Assembly: GCA_000342265.1 (NCBI GenBank)
Contig: CP004348.1
Coordinates: 372,001-436,000, forward strand
Source of the DNA: a beta proteobacterium CB
GTDB taxonomy: Bacteria > Pseudomonadota > Gammaproteobacteria > Burkholderiales > Burkholderiaceae
Direction: 5' to 3'
DNA: 64,000 bases
Shown here: in pieces, positions 32,753-41,716 of the stretch
How the letters are laid out: every line of letters starts with the position of its first letter
How positions within the stretch are numbered: position 1 is the first letter of the stretch
Position numbers and translations under genes: made by a program
The notes under the pieces: generated by a model
Told to the model about the DNA's origin: nothing
The model's input: the letters and a program-made list of their open reading frames with translations, nothing else
Database searches by the model: none

Positions 32753-32980
32753 TTATAGAGCTAAAAAAATTGCAGCCGCTTTGGCTTTGGATATTTCAAT
32801 GTCCCCAACCGTCATTTGAGCCATTAGCTTTCTTGCCATTTCTATAGCATCTCCTTGTTTATCTTCGGAAGCAGCCAGCACCAGTACCAACACTTTTGTT
32901 AGGCGACCGATAGGGGTATGCTTTTTCAGCGCTTCAAGTGAAAAATCTAAAAAATCAGGAGTTTGCTTTTCTTGGTTCAT
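32753..32980 (-). CDS. Hypothetical protein downstream of relaxase region
   Basis: About 75 residues, soluble and helical. ATG 32980 is preferred over 33004 because AAAGGA lies 6 bp upstream of it. The C-terminal half (MARKLMAQMTVGDIEISKAKAAAIFLAL) is amphipathic. No family recognised. It opens a run of five small minus-strand genes down to 31850 that follows the relaxase gene, probably with its own promoter in the 75-bp gap. Confidence 0.5.
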   Translation of the reverse strand: MNQEKQTPDFLDFSLEALKKHTPIGRLTKVLVLVLAASEDKQGDAIEMARKLMAQMTVGDIEISKAKAAAIFLAL

Positions 32981-33055
32981 TTCATTTCCTTTCTTATTTA
33001 CCATGTAATTAGTGTAATACAGTATTCAGCAAGATGCAAGAAATTAAGCAAAAAG

Positions 33056-36000
33056 TTACAAAGTTTTTTCGGGTTGTTGTTTTTTTGCTTCGGGCTCTTT
33101 GACAGGATGCTTTGGAATTTTCGTAACAATTTTTGGGGCATTGAGCGCCGTAGTTTTTTCGGTTAACTCGCTTGCGTTTCTCATCAAGGCCGTTCTATCG
33201 GTCGTTATTGTTGTGACTGATTCCCTGGCGCGAGTCATTGCAACATAGATGTTTTCTTTATCTGCAATTTTTGCCCCAGACTCTCCAACCACCAAGATGG
33301 CCTTATCAACAGTCCTACCTTGTGTCCCGTAGTTGGTTCGAGCATAAGCATGGTCAATACTCTGCATCTGCTCAGGATTGAGGTGCACCGTCCTTTGGTT
33401 ATTGCCTTCCCCGAAAACAATAGTCGCGCCTGACTTATTAATATCTTGAACCTTTCCGGATTCACCGTTGGTCAAGTAATTTGGGTTTTTAATCTTCTCA
33501 CCAGTTTTTTCATTACGCTCAACTTCGCCGTATTTGTTAAGCTTGTATTCATTCCCGATAATGGCGCGTGAATCAACAATGTCCCCTTCTGAAAATTTTC
33601 TAGACTCAGTGCGAGTAGCTGGGTCAAGTCCTTTAGTTATCTCCGGGTTAATTGTGGCGACATATCCCTTCTCTGTTATGACTTTGATTTCATTTTGATT
33701 TGGGAAGTATTCCAAAACTCGAACAGATTCACCCTTCTTTAAATCTGGTTTGTCATTAGAGTCCCCGGATAGCTTTATATCCATGACTACTTTAAAAACA
33801 TCAATGCCACTTTCCTTCAGGATGGCCACATCCTTCTTTTCTGCATCAGATAACTTGGCTGCCTGTTGATTGGAAAACTCAAACTCTTTTGAACTAATTG
33901 CGCCAGCCGCCTTCAGTTCTTGGCGAATTTCATCATTTACAGCAATACGATCAGCGTTGGTGATTGTGATAACCGCTACCGACTTGCCGTCTTTAGACTG
34001 AGAGATATATTCCTTGGCAGTCGCTTTGTATAGATCACGGTCATTGGCTACTTTTGAATAATCTTTATCTAATTTATTTACCTCGCCAAGTTCTTTGATT
34101 GTTGATAGACCAAGAGCCTTTTCATAGTCACCATCATTTAAGGCTTTATTTATGGATTTTGTTTGCTCAGTCTTAAATCTAGTTGCCTCTGTAAGCTCAT
34201 GAGTAACTAGCCCGGCTTGTTTAAGCTGATCAAATGCGCGACCTCCACTAACGCTGCCGAATTGTTTACCATCGCCTTGAATTACTATTTTTGTATGTGT
34301 TTGGGCCGCATATTCAATGATTTTTTGCATTTCACGACTGCCGACCATGGAGGCCTCATCCACGATCAAAATTTGCGACTTTCCCTCTATATTCCCTGTC
34401 TTTTCTAAATTCTCTTTCTTAGTTTCTAGCGCTTTAACTTCTTTCAAAATCTCAATTTTTTCACCAGTTATCTTAGCCATAGCCAGCGCAACAATAGCTG
34501 CATGCTCAACGCCACCAGCATTAATTTTTTCGTACTCAATTCCAAGTTTTGCAGTTTCTGAGGCGAGACGAGCTGCCACATAACCAACCAAAGTGCCAGC
34601 TTTGCCCAGCGGGGTCTCATCTTTATTAAGTGTGGCTTTGGCGCTGCCAGAGACTTTATTAAAAATCTCTTTTGCATCCATCGAAGCATTTTGGATTGGC
34701 GATAAAATATTTTTTTGGGCCCTATAGACGGTCATATCTTTTAGATTGACCACATAAGTATCTTTAACGATTCCAAGCCCGAGGGTGCGGATATTTGCAT
34801 CGATTTGAATGCAGCCGTTGTAGAGGCTTGTTGTTTTTGCTTTTGCCGCTTCAATTTTCCAATCCAATTCTCGGGGGATATTGGTTAAGTCTGCTAAAAA
34901 TTTGGCAATATTTTTAGCATCTGTAATACCAGCATCCTTAATCTCGTTCGTGGCCTTAGAGCTGGTTGCGACACCTAAAACTTTGAAATTCTTAGCCTCA
35001 GCAAGTGCTTTAATAATTTCAACTGCGGTTGTCTTCCCGGTGCCGGCATTTCCTTGAACCAGGCTAATTCCGTCTCTAGAGCCTAGAATCCCAGTAATTT
35101 CAGAAAGCTGTTCTGCTGAGAGTCCAGTAGATTTTCCTCCATGCTCTTTTTCAATTTTCGCGATGAATTCCTTATTTGCCGTGTCCACGGCATTTTCTAA
35201 ATCGGCATGGTTGTAATAGATCGGGCGTTGCGCACCTTTGCTGGCCAAAGCAGTTTCAATCATCTTGGACTCCAGCGCTTGCAATTCCCTGGTTGTTACA
35301 AAGCGATGGGGGCCTTCATGTGAAATTATCTGACCTCCCGCTTTTCCATTTGCAATGGTGTTTTCAATTTGACCAAGGGTGGCCTTTCCACCTGTAAAGC
35401 GTTGCACTTCTTTAATTAGGTCTAGCTCTCGGAATGAGAATTCATTCGCTGAAATATGTGCAACTGCCTTCGCTAGGGCCTTATCTAAATCGACCTGACT
35501 GACAAATGACTTGGTAATACCCCCGGCGATGATTTTTTCAATGGCGGCATGCTCTTTGCCATATCTGGCTGGATCAGTTTCATTACGCCAAGCATTTAAA
35601 GACTCTTCCCGTGTTATTTCAACTTTTGCTAAACGAGTTGTTAGTGAGGCAGCTCTCTTTTGTTCATAAGTCGCATCTTTTGGGTTGATACCTTGTTCAC
35701 GAAGGTTTTTATCAATTGCCTCAGATCTTTTTGATTGGTCCTTGATTGATTCCTTAGAAATTGCATCAAGTTCGAAGTTTCCTTTTGAGTCGCGGGTGGT
35801 CGAGTAACCAAGTTCATTAAGGCGGCGCTCAAGATCTCTATTTTGAAACTCGGCTGCCATCAAATATGCTTTCCCTTTGATGATTTCATCATTAGTTAGT
35901 GAATGAAATTTGCCGTTTTCATCGACAGTAACGGAGGCTAGGACACTGTGAATATGAAGTTGTGGATCTCCATCCCGGCTAGTTTCATGTTGGACTGATG

Positions 36001-36478
36001 CCCATATCAAAGAGTTGGCTTTATAGGTTTCTGGAGGGCCCCCACCTTCACGCTGGCGATACTGCGCAGCATAATCCTGAATCATGCCCATGGCTGCCTC
36101 TACAGAAGCTTTGTAGGCTTCTGTAATGCGGTCATCACCATGGACTAATGCCGCAATCGATACTGATTTAGGAGCACTCCAGGTTAAATCAAAGCCGGCA
36201 CGGCGTTGCTGTGAATTTTTACCCAAATCTTGCGAAATCCCTGTTTGAGGATTGGTAATTCTTCCATCCATGATGGCAATAAAGTCTTTACGCGTAGCTG
36301 CCTGCCCCTCAAGACCAAGTATTTCAGCAGCCCTTCCACCCCAGATTGCTTTCGTGTCCTCGCCGACATAGTAGTTATCAGCTCCCTTGAGATGTTGACC
36401 ATCTGCGCGCTCAACCAAAGCGGAATCAAAATACTTGGCGGCATCTGCACCGCTAGAAATTTTTGTCATTCGGATCAT
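33056..36478 (-). CDS. MOBF conjugative relaxase with helicase domain (TrwC/TraI type), 1140 aa
   Basis: Nicks oriT and unwinds the strand to be transferred. The N-terminal TrwC relaxase domain has GFDLTWSAPKSVS and the three-histidine metal site HETSRDGDPQLHIHSVL. Catalytic tyrosines are expected near the N-terminus (AAKYFDSAL; NYYVGED). The helicase part follows with Walker A QGNAGTGKTTAVEI and Walker B ILIVDEASMVGSREM, and ends with YVAMTRARESV. The protein lies 14 bp after the adhesin gene and is probably co-transcribed with it. Gene order relative to coupling protein and ribbon-helix-helix protein matches the trwABC layout apart from the inserted adhesin. Confidence 0.93.
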   Translation of the reverse strand: MIRMTKISSGADAAKYFDSALVERADGQHLKGADNYYVGEDTKAIWGGRAAEILGLEGQAATRKDFIAIMDGRITNPQTGISQDLGKNSQQRRAGFDLTWSAPKSVSIAALVHGDDRITEAYKASVEAAMGMIQDYAAQYRQREGGGPPETYKANSLIWASVQHETSRDGDPQLHIHSVLASVTVDENGKFHSLTNDEIIKGKAYLMAAEFQNRDLERRLNELGYSTTRDSKGNFELDAISKESIKDQSKRSEAIDKNLREQGINPKDATYEQKRAASLTTRLAKVEITREESLNAWRNETDPARYGKEHAAIEKIIAGGITKSFVSQVDLDKALAKAVAHISANEFSFRELDLIKEVQRFTGGKATLGQIENTIANGKAGGQIISHEGPHRFVTTRELQALESKMIETALASKGAQRPIYYNHADLENAVDTANKEFIAKIEKEHGGKSTGLSAEQLSEITGILGSRDGISLVQGNAGTGKTTAVEIIKALAEAKNFKVLGVATSSKATNEIKDAGITDAKNIAKFLADLTNIPRELDWKIEAAKAKTTSLYNGCIQIDANIRTLGLGIVKDTYVVNLKDMTVYRAQKNILSPIQNASMDAKEIFNKVSGSAKATLNKDETPLGKAGTLVGYVAARLASETAKLGIEYEKINAGGVEHAAIVALAMAKITGEKIEILKEVKALETKKENLEKTGNIEGKSQILIVDEASMVGSREMQKIIEYAAQTHTKIVIQGDGKQFGSVSGGRAFDQLKQAGLVTHELTEATRFKTEQTKSINKALNDGDYEKALGLSTIKELGEVNKLDKDYSKVANDRDLYKATAKEYISQSKDGKSVAVITITNADRIAVNDEIRQELKAAGAISSKEFEFSNQQAAKLSDAEKKDVAILKESGIDVFKVVMDIKLSGDSNDKPDLKKGESVRVLEYFPNQNEIKVITEKGYVATINPEITKGLDPATRTESRKFSEGDIVDSRAIIGNEYKLNKYGEVERNEKTGEKIKNPNYLTNGESGKVQDINKSGATIVFGEGNNQRTVHLNPEQMQSIDHAYARTNYGTQGRTVDKAILVVGESGAKIADKENIYVAMTRARESVTTITTDRTALMRNASELTEKTTALNAPKIVTKIPKHPVKEPEAKKQQPEKTL
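35180..35189 (+). repeat. CGTGTCCACG word, copy 3 of 5
   Basis: Exact copy inside the relaxase gene, here within the longer palindrome-like CCGTGTCCACGG. Confidence 0.5.
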
Positions 36479-36492
36479 ATTTATTCCTTGAT

Positions 36493-37980
36493 TTAGAAGC
36501 TAAAGCCAGCACCTACGGCTGCCGTTGCTCCGCCGTTATTGGCAAAGCCAGTCGCCAACTTAATAGTTGCGCCTGGAGCGATTCTTGCTTGCGCTCCAAT
36601 AGAAACAGCCGAAGCGCTTGAGTAAGTGCCAAGGGCTACCCCAATTGAAAAGTCTTTACCTGATTCAATGGCTGGAAGGCCAGACATAGCTGCGATAGAA
36701 GCAATGCCAGACTTTTGTTGATTAATCTGATTTTGCAATCCGCTTACTTGGTTTTGAATGCTCGAAATTTGATTCTGAACATTTGCTTGGGATTGGTTTA
36801 ACTGATTTAAATTGACTGCATCAGTACCTGCCACAGCGTTTCCAACATTCTGTAGGCGGTTTCCATTCAAGCTGACTGTGGAATTGCCATTGGCGCTACC
36901 CACCGTTACTGAGGAACCGCTTGCAGAGCCAATCACAGCATTTCCAGTTGTAATCAGACTTCCAGCTTGAACGGCCCCAGTGGTTTGAATTGATCCACCT
37001 ACATTAAGATCGCCTCCTACAGCAGCATTTCCATAAGTTGTGAGGGTATCGGTGGAAATATCGCCAAAATTGTTGATGCCGCTGGTAGTTGATAGTCCAG
37101 AGACGCTTAGGCCGCCTCCAATATACGCATCACTATTTGTTGATAGAGTATCTGTGCTGAGGTACCCGTTGTTATAGACCCCATTTGTGCTTGTGAGCCC
37201 AGATACATAAGCATTCGTCACTGAAATTTCGGTTGTTCCGTTTTGAAGTTGGCCAAGATTTACCGCATCGGTTGGGCTTACGCCCGCCGTAACATTTGTA
37301 ATTTGACGGGTATTTCCGAAGGAGCCAACGGAGAATTCATTAGATCCGAACGCGATACTGCCAGCACCAATGGCAACACTATTTGTACCAAGTGCAGCAC
37401 TTACGGCCCCCAAGGCAGTCGAGGATTCTCCTGATGCGTTTGAGCTATTCCCGTTGCTTGTGGAGAACAGCCCAGTGGCGTGGGAGGAAACCCCATACGC
37501 AGTGCTGAATGAGCCACTGGCGATGGAGGTATGGCCCACGGCAGTCGTTGGGGTTCCATTACCAGTCGCGCTTGACTGAGGTCCAATTGCAATTGATCCT
37601 TGGGATGTCGCGGTTGATCCATTGCCAATCGCAATTGATGAATCTCCGCTTGCGGTTGAGAACGTACCTAAAGCCGTGGAACTAAAGCCGGAAGCAGTAC
37701 TTATGCCGCCAATGGCAACCGATGAATTATTTGTAGCATTGGATCTGCCCCCAAGCGATATTGATGAATCACCGCTGGCGACGCTCTGGTCACCAATGGC
37801 GATTGCTGTATATCCACTGGCAGTGCTATTTGAGCTTAATGCAGCACTCTCAGTTCCACTGGCAATTGCATTATTTCCAAGCACTACCGCTTCATATCCA
37901 GTGGCTTGTGCAAATACTTGATTAGAGAATGCAATTGCAATCCATGGGATGACTAATAGCTTTTTAAATTGTGTTTTCAT
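36493..37980 (-). CDS. YadA-like trimeric autotransporter adhesin, 495 aa
   Basis: An outer-membrane adhesin. After a signal peptide (cleavage near FAQA) come about ten head repeats of the form SxAxGxxSxAxG (for example STASGYTAIAIGDQSVASG), a neck (TNVTAGVSPTDAVNLGQL and a second TDAVNLNQL), a coiled coil (QVSGLQNQINQQ), and a C-terminal YadA anchor ending in GAGFSF. All parts needed for a working trimer are present. It lies between the coupling-protein and relaxase genes, and its leader and first nine codons match those of the gene at 44372-44815. It could help donor and recipient cells meet (inference). Confidence 0.9.
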   Translation of the reverse strand: MKTQFKKLLVIPWIAIAFSNQVFAQATGYEAVVLGNNAIASGTESAALSSNSTASGYTAIAIGDQSVASGDSSISLGGRSNATNNSSVAIGGISTASGFSSTALGTFSTASGDSSIAIGNGSTATSQGSIAIGPQSSATGNGTPTTAVGHTSIASGSFSTAYGVSSHATGLFSTSNGNSSNASGESSTALGAVSAALGTNSVAIGAGSIAFGSNEFSVGSFGNTRQITNVTAGVSPTDAVNLGQLQNGTTEISVTNAYVSGLTSTNGVYNNGYLSTDTLSTNSDAYIGGGLSVSGLSTTSGINNFGDISTDTLTTYGNAAVGGDLNVGGSIQTTGAVQAGSLITTGNAVIGSASGSSVTVGSANGNSTVSLNGNRLQNVGNAVAGTDAVNLNQLNQSQANVQNQISSIQNQVSGLQNQINQQKSGIASIAAMSGLPAIESGKDFSIGVALGTYSSASAVSIGAQARIAPGATIKLATGFANNGGATAAVGAGFSF

Positions 37981-38028
37981 TTTTCGATTCCTAAATTTGG
38001 GCGATTAATTAACAAGAAGTGCATGTAA

Positions 38029-38048
38029 TAAGTATGCAAAGTGGCTCA
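38029..38048 (-). promoter_or_regulatory. 20-bp box A, upstream of adhesin-relaxase operon
   Basis: Plus-strand TAAGTATGCAAAGTGGCTCA, read on the minus strand as TGAGCCACTTTGCATACTTA. One of seven copies, 48 bp before the adhesin start and just after the coupling-protein stop. Confidence 0.7.
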
Positions 38049-38051
38049 CAG

Positions 38052-40112
38052 TTAAAACCCTCCCCATTCGGATTGTTTCTCTTTACTTTTTAAAATCTCA
38101 CCAGTCTCAAGATCCACTGTTAATTCATCATCAGCAGTAATTTCGACCTCTTCACCAGCTAGGAGCTTTTCAAGTTGCTCGGTCTTTTTGGTAATTTGCT
38201 CGGAAATACGATCCTTAGCTTTTTGTTGAGTCAAGCCTTCCAGTCTGTTTTCGAGCTTTGCTATGGATTGAGCGAGAAGGTCTATCTGAAGATTGCGTTT
38301 GTAATCTTCAGAATTTGCGCGAATGATTTCAAAGCGTGGGTCTGCTACTGGGCGCTCAGCAACTACTTTTTGAAGGTAATCGACATAAGAGACTCCGTGA
38401 GAATCCTTATCGAGCCAGTTTTGATAATTGATCTTTGCCGCTGGGTAGGCACGGGCCTCTCCAGTGAGTTTTAAGAATCCTGTCAGAGGTGCGAGCATGC
38501 CAAACTCTGTTGCCATAACCACAGGCCTATCTTGCTGGCCCTTTGATATTCCTATTGAGTCCCTGGCCTCAGTTACAGAGAGTTGCTGAGATGTCGAAAC
38601 GACCTCTTGTAGCTGGTAACCAAAGCGTCCCTGAGCTCGTTTTTGAGCTTCCTCGGAGTTAATTTTTAGTTGAAGGTAATTGCCGAAAAGCCCAAGAGTT
38701 GCTGAAGCCCGCGCCTCTCCCATTACGGAAATAAGCTGTGATTCTGATTGCATGCCAACCACAACGGCTACACCGTACTTCGCCAAGGCAGCCAACATCC
38801 TGTCAACCTTTACATCACCGAGAAGCTGGTACTCATCAATCAAAAACATATACTTTGGTTCGTGAGTTTTGACTCCGGCTTTAGCAATGGCAGAAGCAAT
38901 AGCCATGACGAACATTCGCTTGACTGGAGATAGCTCTACATCATCACCAAGGATATAAATATTGCCTTCTGGCTTTTTAAGAAAGTCGCGAATCGTCCAT
39001 GTCCCACTCTCTATTGCCAGGATTCCGTTTAGATATATTCCGGCACTTGCTTTAATAGAGTCCGTCATCCCTTTGGCGTTTTCAGAAACCAAAAATGCAG
39101 CATTGGAGCCTTTAACAAATTCACACATTTCGTCATGTGTCGAATTGAAGAAGGCTCTGGCCAATTCGGAAGTATCTGTAACACCTCGTTTTGCCAAGCT
39201 GAGAATTAATGCCGAAAGTAAAGATCTGGCTGCATCATCAAAAAATGCGTTAGCGCCTTGATTTTCCTTTTCCGGAATTGCCCCGGTTGCAAGTTCCCTA
39301 GCATCAGCCTCAGTGAGAAGTTCTAAGAAGATCGACCAAGGAATGCTACCGACCATCGATGGATTAAAGAAAACATCAATACCAGGGCGAAAGTTAGCAT
39401 CAAAGAATTCGCACTGGGGGTCATGAATAACCAGGCGCATTTTCTTTCTCACCGCTTGCTTAATGAAGTCGTGGAAACCCACAGATTTACCAGAGCGCTG
39501 CATCCCGCTCACGCCGGTGCCGAACTTGAAGCCGTTCTTTGGAAAAGCTATCCCGAATAATGTCCAATCTCCACCGCCATCGGCGCGAACCATCGAATCT
39601 AGGTCTCTCGGGCTGACAAGATCAAGTGCGCCCTTAATGCGTTTATTGCTAGTATTTTCTTGCCCAATCACAAAAAATCTACGATGCACTCTTTTGGATA
39701 ATGGATAAACCAAAGCCAACCCAAGGGACAACAAGAGATTGAAAAACCAGTGGGGACTAAACCAATAGTTTTGAGAAATAAATGGGGCAATAGCTTCGTC
39801 ATACTCATCCCTTGTGAGGCTTTTTGTTATGACCGTTTCACCATTAACTTCCCGCTCAATTTGCACCAGTGAAGAGCGTCCATCTGCATTGGTAACATGC
39901 CAGGCATGAGGAGGGTTCGCGGGTTCATAACGATTTGAAATGAGACTATGGGTCATCGACGATGTGAACGAAAACCAAAGTATCATCATCCCAACAAGCG
40001 GGGCAATACCAACTAAACCAGCTACGGCCCAGCCCCTCGCTACAAACTTAAAACGCGTCCGAAGCGTTTCTAGAGCGGTGCCAGCTACCATGTTCTCAGA
40101 GTTATTAATCAT
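38052..40112 (-). CDS. Type IV coupling protein (TrwB/TraD type), 686 aa
   Basis: A hexameric inner-membrane ATPase that hands the relaxosome to a conjugation channel. Two N-terminal membrane helices (about residues 29-52 and 115-135) are followed by Walker A SGMQRSGKSVGFHDF and Walker B YMFLIDEYQLLGD, with VVVGMQSESQL behind. The C-terminal part is a charged tail ending in WGGF. It overlaps the upstream gene by 8 bp. No VirB-type channel genes are in the window, so a helper element would be needed. Confidence 0.9.
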   Translation of the reverse strand: MINNSENMVAGTALETLRTRFKFVARGWAVAGLVGIAPLVGMMILWFSFTSSMTHSLISNRYEPANPPHAWHVTNADGRSSLVQIEREVNGETVITKSLTRDEYDEAIAPFISQNYWFSPHWFFNLLLSLGLALVYPLSKRVHRRFFVIGQENTSNKRIKGALDLVSPRDLDSMVRADGGGDWTLFGIAFPKNGFKFGTGVSGMQRSGKSVGFHDFIKQAVRKKMRLVIHDPQCEFFDANFRPGIDVFFNPSMVGSIPWSIFLELLTEADARELATGAIPEKENQGANAFFDDAARSLLSALILSLAKRGVTDTSELARAFFNSTHDEMCEFVKGSNAAFLVSENAKGMTDSIKASAGIYLNGILAIESGTWTIRDFLKKPEGNIYILGDDVELSPVKRMFVMAIASAIAKAGVKTHEPKYMFLIDEYQLLGDVKVDRMLAALAKYGVAVVVGMQSESQLISVMGEARASATLGLFGNYLQLKINSEEAQKRAQGRFGYQLQEVVSTSQQLSVTEARDSIGISKGQQDRPVVMATEFGMLAPLTGFLKLTGEARAYPAAKINYQNWLDKDSHGVSYVDYLQKVVAERPVADPRFEIIRANSEDYKRNLQIDLLAQSIAKLENRLEGLTQQKAKDRISEQITKKTEQLEKLLAGEEVEITADDELTVDLETGEILKSKEKQSEWGGF

Positions 40113-40404
40113 TTAAACCTCCACTAGATAATTCGCTCCAAACGACTTTTAAATCGCGATCAGCTAACGCCCAGGCTTTAGTCAACTTGTAGATCCTGTC
40201 AATCGAGGCAGCCTTCCTGTTTTGAAGATCAAGTAAGCGATCTGCTCGCCAAGGGTCATCGTGTTTTTCGTTTTTTAATAATTCAATATCAAGCTTGATA
40301 GCCTCAAGGGAAGATCTTTCGTGAAGACATTGATCACGGAGGCAACGAATTTGATCGTTCAAAAAGAAAGCTATTTGTTGGTTTTCATTCAATAAGCTAC
40401 CCAT
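40105..40404 (-). CDS. Small coiled-coil protein of the transfer operon, 99 aa
   Basis: Helical, charged protein with likely coiled-coil segments (SSLEAIKLDIELLKNEKHDD and LQNRKAASIDRIYKLTKAW). No family recognised. It overlaps the coupling protein gene by 8 bp and abuts the ribbon-helix-helix gene, so it should be made together with both. A relaxosome accessory role is possible. Confidence 0.6.
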   Translation of the reverse strand: MGSLLNENQQIAFFLNDQIRCLRDQCLHERSSLEAIKLDIELLKNEKHDDPWRADRLLDLQNRKAASIDRIYKLTKAWALADRDLKVVWSELSSGGLND

Positions 40405-40751
40405 TACTCATCTCCTACCTGGATGGATAAAAACTCTTGAGCTGCTTTAGAGCCCGCTGCTACAGCCTTGCGGCACATCTCAACATCTGGACTTGGTGAT
40501 GCCGATTGATCCCGAAGAGCAACGACTGTGTAGAGCGTGCCTAGCACTGCCTCGGTAATGAGTTTTAACTGGCGCTCCGTCTTTTCGGAGTCAAGTGAAA
40601 ATTGGTCAACCAATTGGTTTTGATGATCTAGGCCCTTTTCAATGAATTCACGAATTAAGGTGGTCGGTGGGATATCTCTAGCAGATGCAAGTGAAATGAT
40701 GTCTTTACGCATCCATTCATCCAGTCGTAACGAAATTAAGTTTTTAGCCAT
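40404..40751 (-). CDS. Ribbon-helix-helix relaxosome protein (TrwA-like), 115 aa
   Basis: The first 50 residues fit a ribbon-helix-helix DNA-binding domain: strand ISLRLDEWMRKDIISLA and helix PPTTLIREFIEKGLD. The C-terminal half is helical and may make the tetramer. In TrwA/MobC-like proteins this layout binds oriT and represses the transfer operon. It is the first gene of the operon with the coupling protein, directly beside the candidate oriT and box B. Confidence 0.75.
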   Translation of the reverse strand: MAKNLISLRLDEWMRKDIISLASARDIPPTTLIREFIEKGLDHQNQLVDQFSLDSEKTERQLKLITEAVLGTLYTVVALRDQSASPSPDVEMCRKAVAAGSKAAQEFLSIQVGDE

Positions 40752-40793
40752 CAGGGCTGCTCCTATAAAAGTGAAAAGAACTACTTACATAGA

Positions 40794-40813
40794 TAAGTAT
40801 GCAAAGTGGCTCA
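40794..40813 (-). promoter_or_regulatory. 20-bp box B, upstream of relaxosome/coupling operon
   Basis: Exact copy of TAAGTATGCAAAGTGGCTCA, 42 bp before the ribbon-helix-helix gene start on the minus strand. Confidence 0.7.
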
Positions 40814-41127
40814 GATAATTTGTTTTCACTTTTTTGTAATACGAAGTAATACGGGGAGTGGCTCGACTTATAGGGCTCAGAACAAATCGTCATACATTCG
40901 TATGACGGGGCTCAATTTATATTTGGCTTATGTATTACGCTGTAAGACGACAGGAGACTCAATCAGGCTTTAGGGTTTCGGGGTTTTGGGGTAGATTTTC
41001 TGGGCAAGGCGAAGCCGTGCGTAATGTCTGTGTTTAATTCGCTAGCCTTGGGTTTTCTACTCTTCGCCCCAACAATTTGAGGTAACCCTCGATTTTTTTA
41101 ATTGCGCGGGGCTGGTGTTCGGGCGGT

Positions 41128-41166
41128 AGATTACCTAAGCCAATCATCTTTTGGCTTAGGTAATCT
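41128..41166. repeat. 16-bp perfect inverted repeat
   Basis: AGATTACCTAAGCCAA, a 7-base loop TCATCTT, then the exact reverse complement followed by TTATTTC. It could be an oriT hairpin or a transcription terminator for the genes at 41261-43471, though those end just to its right on the minus strand. Confidence 0.7.
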
Positions 41167-41260
41167 TTATTTCAACTCAGAAAAGTAACGATTGCACTGA
41201 GAAAACCAATAAACCAATCGAAGTTAGTTTCGAGATGAAGGTGATTTATGAGGAATGGAC

Positions 41261-41716
41261 TCATTTGCGATTTGCCAAGTTGTTTGATGTTACGAGCGCC
41301 GTGCTGTAATTCTTAAGTGAAGCGCACATAGCTCCAAGGAAGCTACTAGGAAATTTCGTTTTATTATTTGGAAAGCTATATTTTCCAAGAGAGTTTTTAT
41401 CAAACTGGACTTTGGTTTGATCAGATAGATCGGTGTAGTTTCCAACATTAAAAGTTATCGCCTCGCCAAAATCTTGAGGGTGATAAATCTCAAGGCTTAC
41501 CGTGATCCACTCATTGCCCGTAGATTCCTTGAACCCAGGGACGGCACAAGTATTTAATATTTCCTCGCAAAGTGTTTTATCCAGTTGTTGAAATAGCTTT
41601 GGAGTTCCATCTTGGACTCTGTAGGAACATCGAAAGGAGCCCAGGGCAAAACTACTTGTTGTAAATAATATTGAAAAGGCTATAGCGGCAATTTTAATTA
41701 GCTTCATCATTTTCAT
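41261..41716 (-). CDS. Exported hypothetical protein, 151 aa
   Basis: A clear signal peptide (LIKIAAIAFSILFTTSSFALG) is followed by about 128 residues with four cysteines, which fits disulfide bonds in the periplasm. No family recognised. It overlaps the preceding gene by 4 bp, last of a run of four coupled minus-strand genes from 43471. Position in the transfer region suggests a surface or envelope role. Confidence 0.6.
   Translation of the reverse strand: MKMMKLIKIAAIAFSILFTTSSFALGSFRCSYRVQDGTPKLFQQLDKTLCEEILNTCAVPGFKESTGNEWITVSLEIYHPQDFGEAITFNVGNYTDLSDQTKVQFDKNSLGKYSFPNNKTKFPSSFLGAMCASLKNYSTALVTSNNLANRK

Larger units (their letters stand above)
40752..41260. other. Candidate origin of transfer (oriT) region
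   Basis: About 510 bases without a gene. It has box B at 40794, direct repeats of the word GTAATACG (near 40836-40856), an 8-bp inverted repeat CGTCATAC-ATTC-GTATGACG at 40888-40907, and a 16-bp perfect inverted repeat at 41128-41143/41151-41166. It adjoins the relaxosome gene, as oriT does in R388-like systems. I could not place a nic site by eye. Confidence 0.5.

Noticed and set aside
37243..37921. Plus-strand open frames opposite the adhesin
   Set aside because: They are shadows caused by the Ser/Ala/Gly repeat codons of the adhesin.
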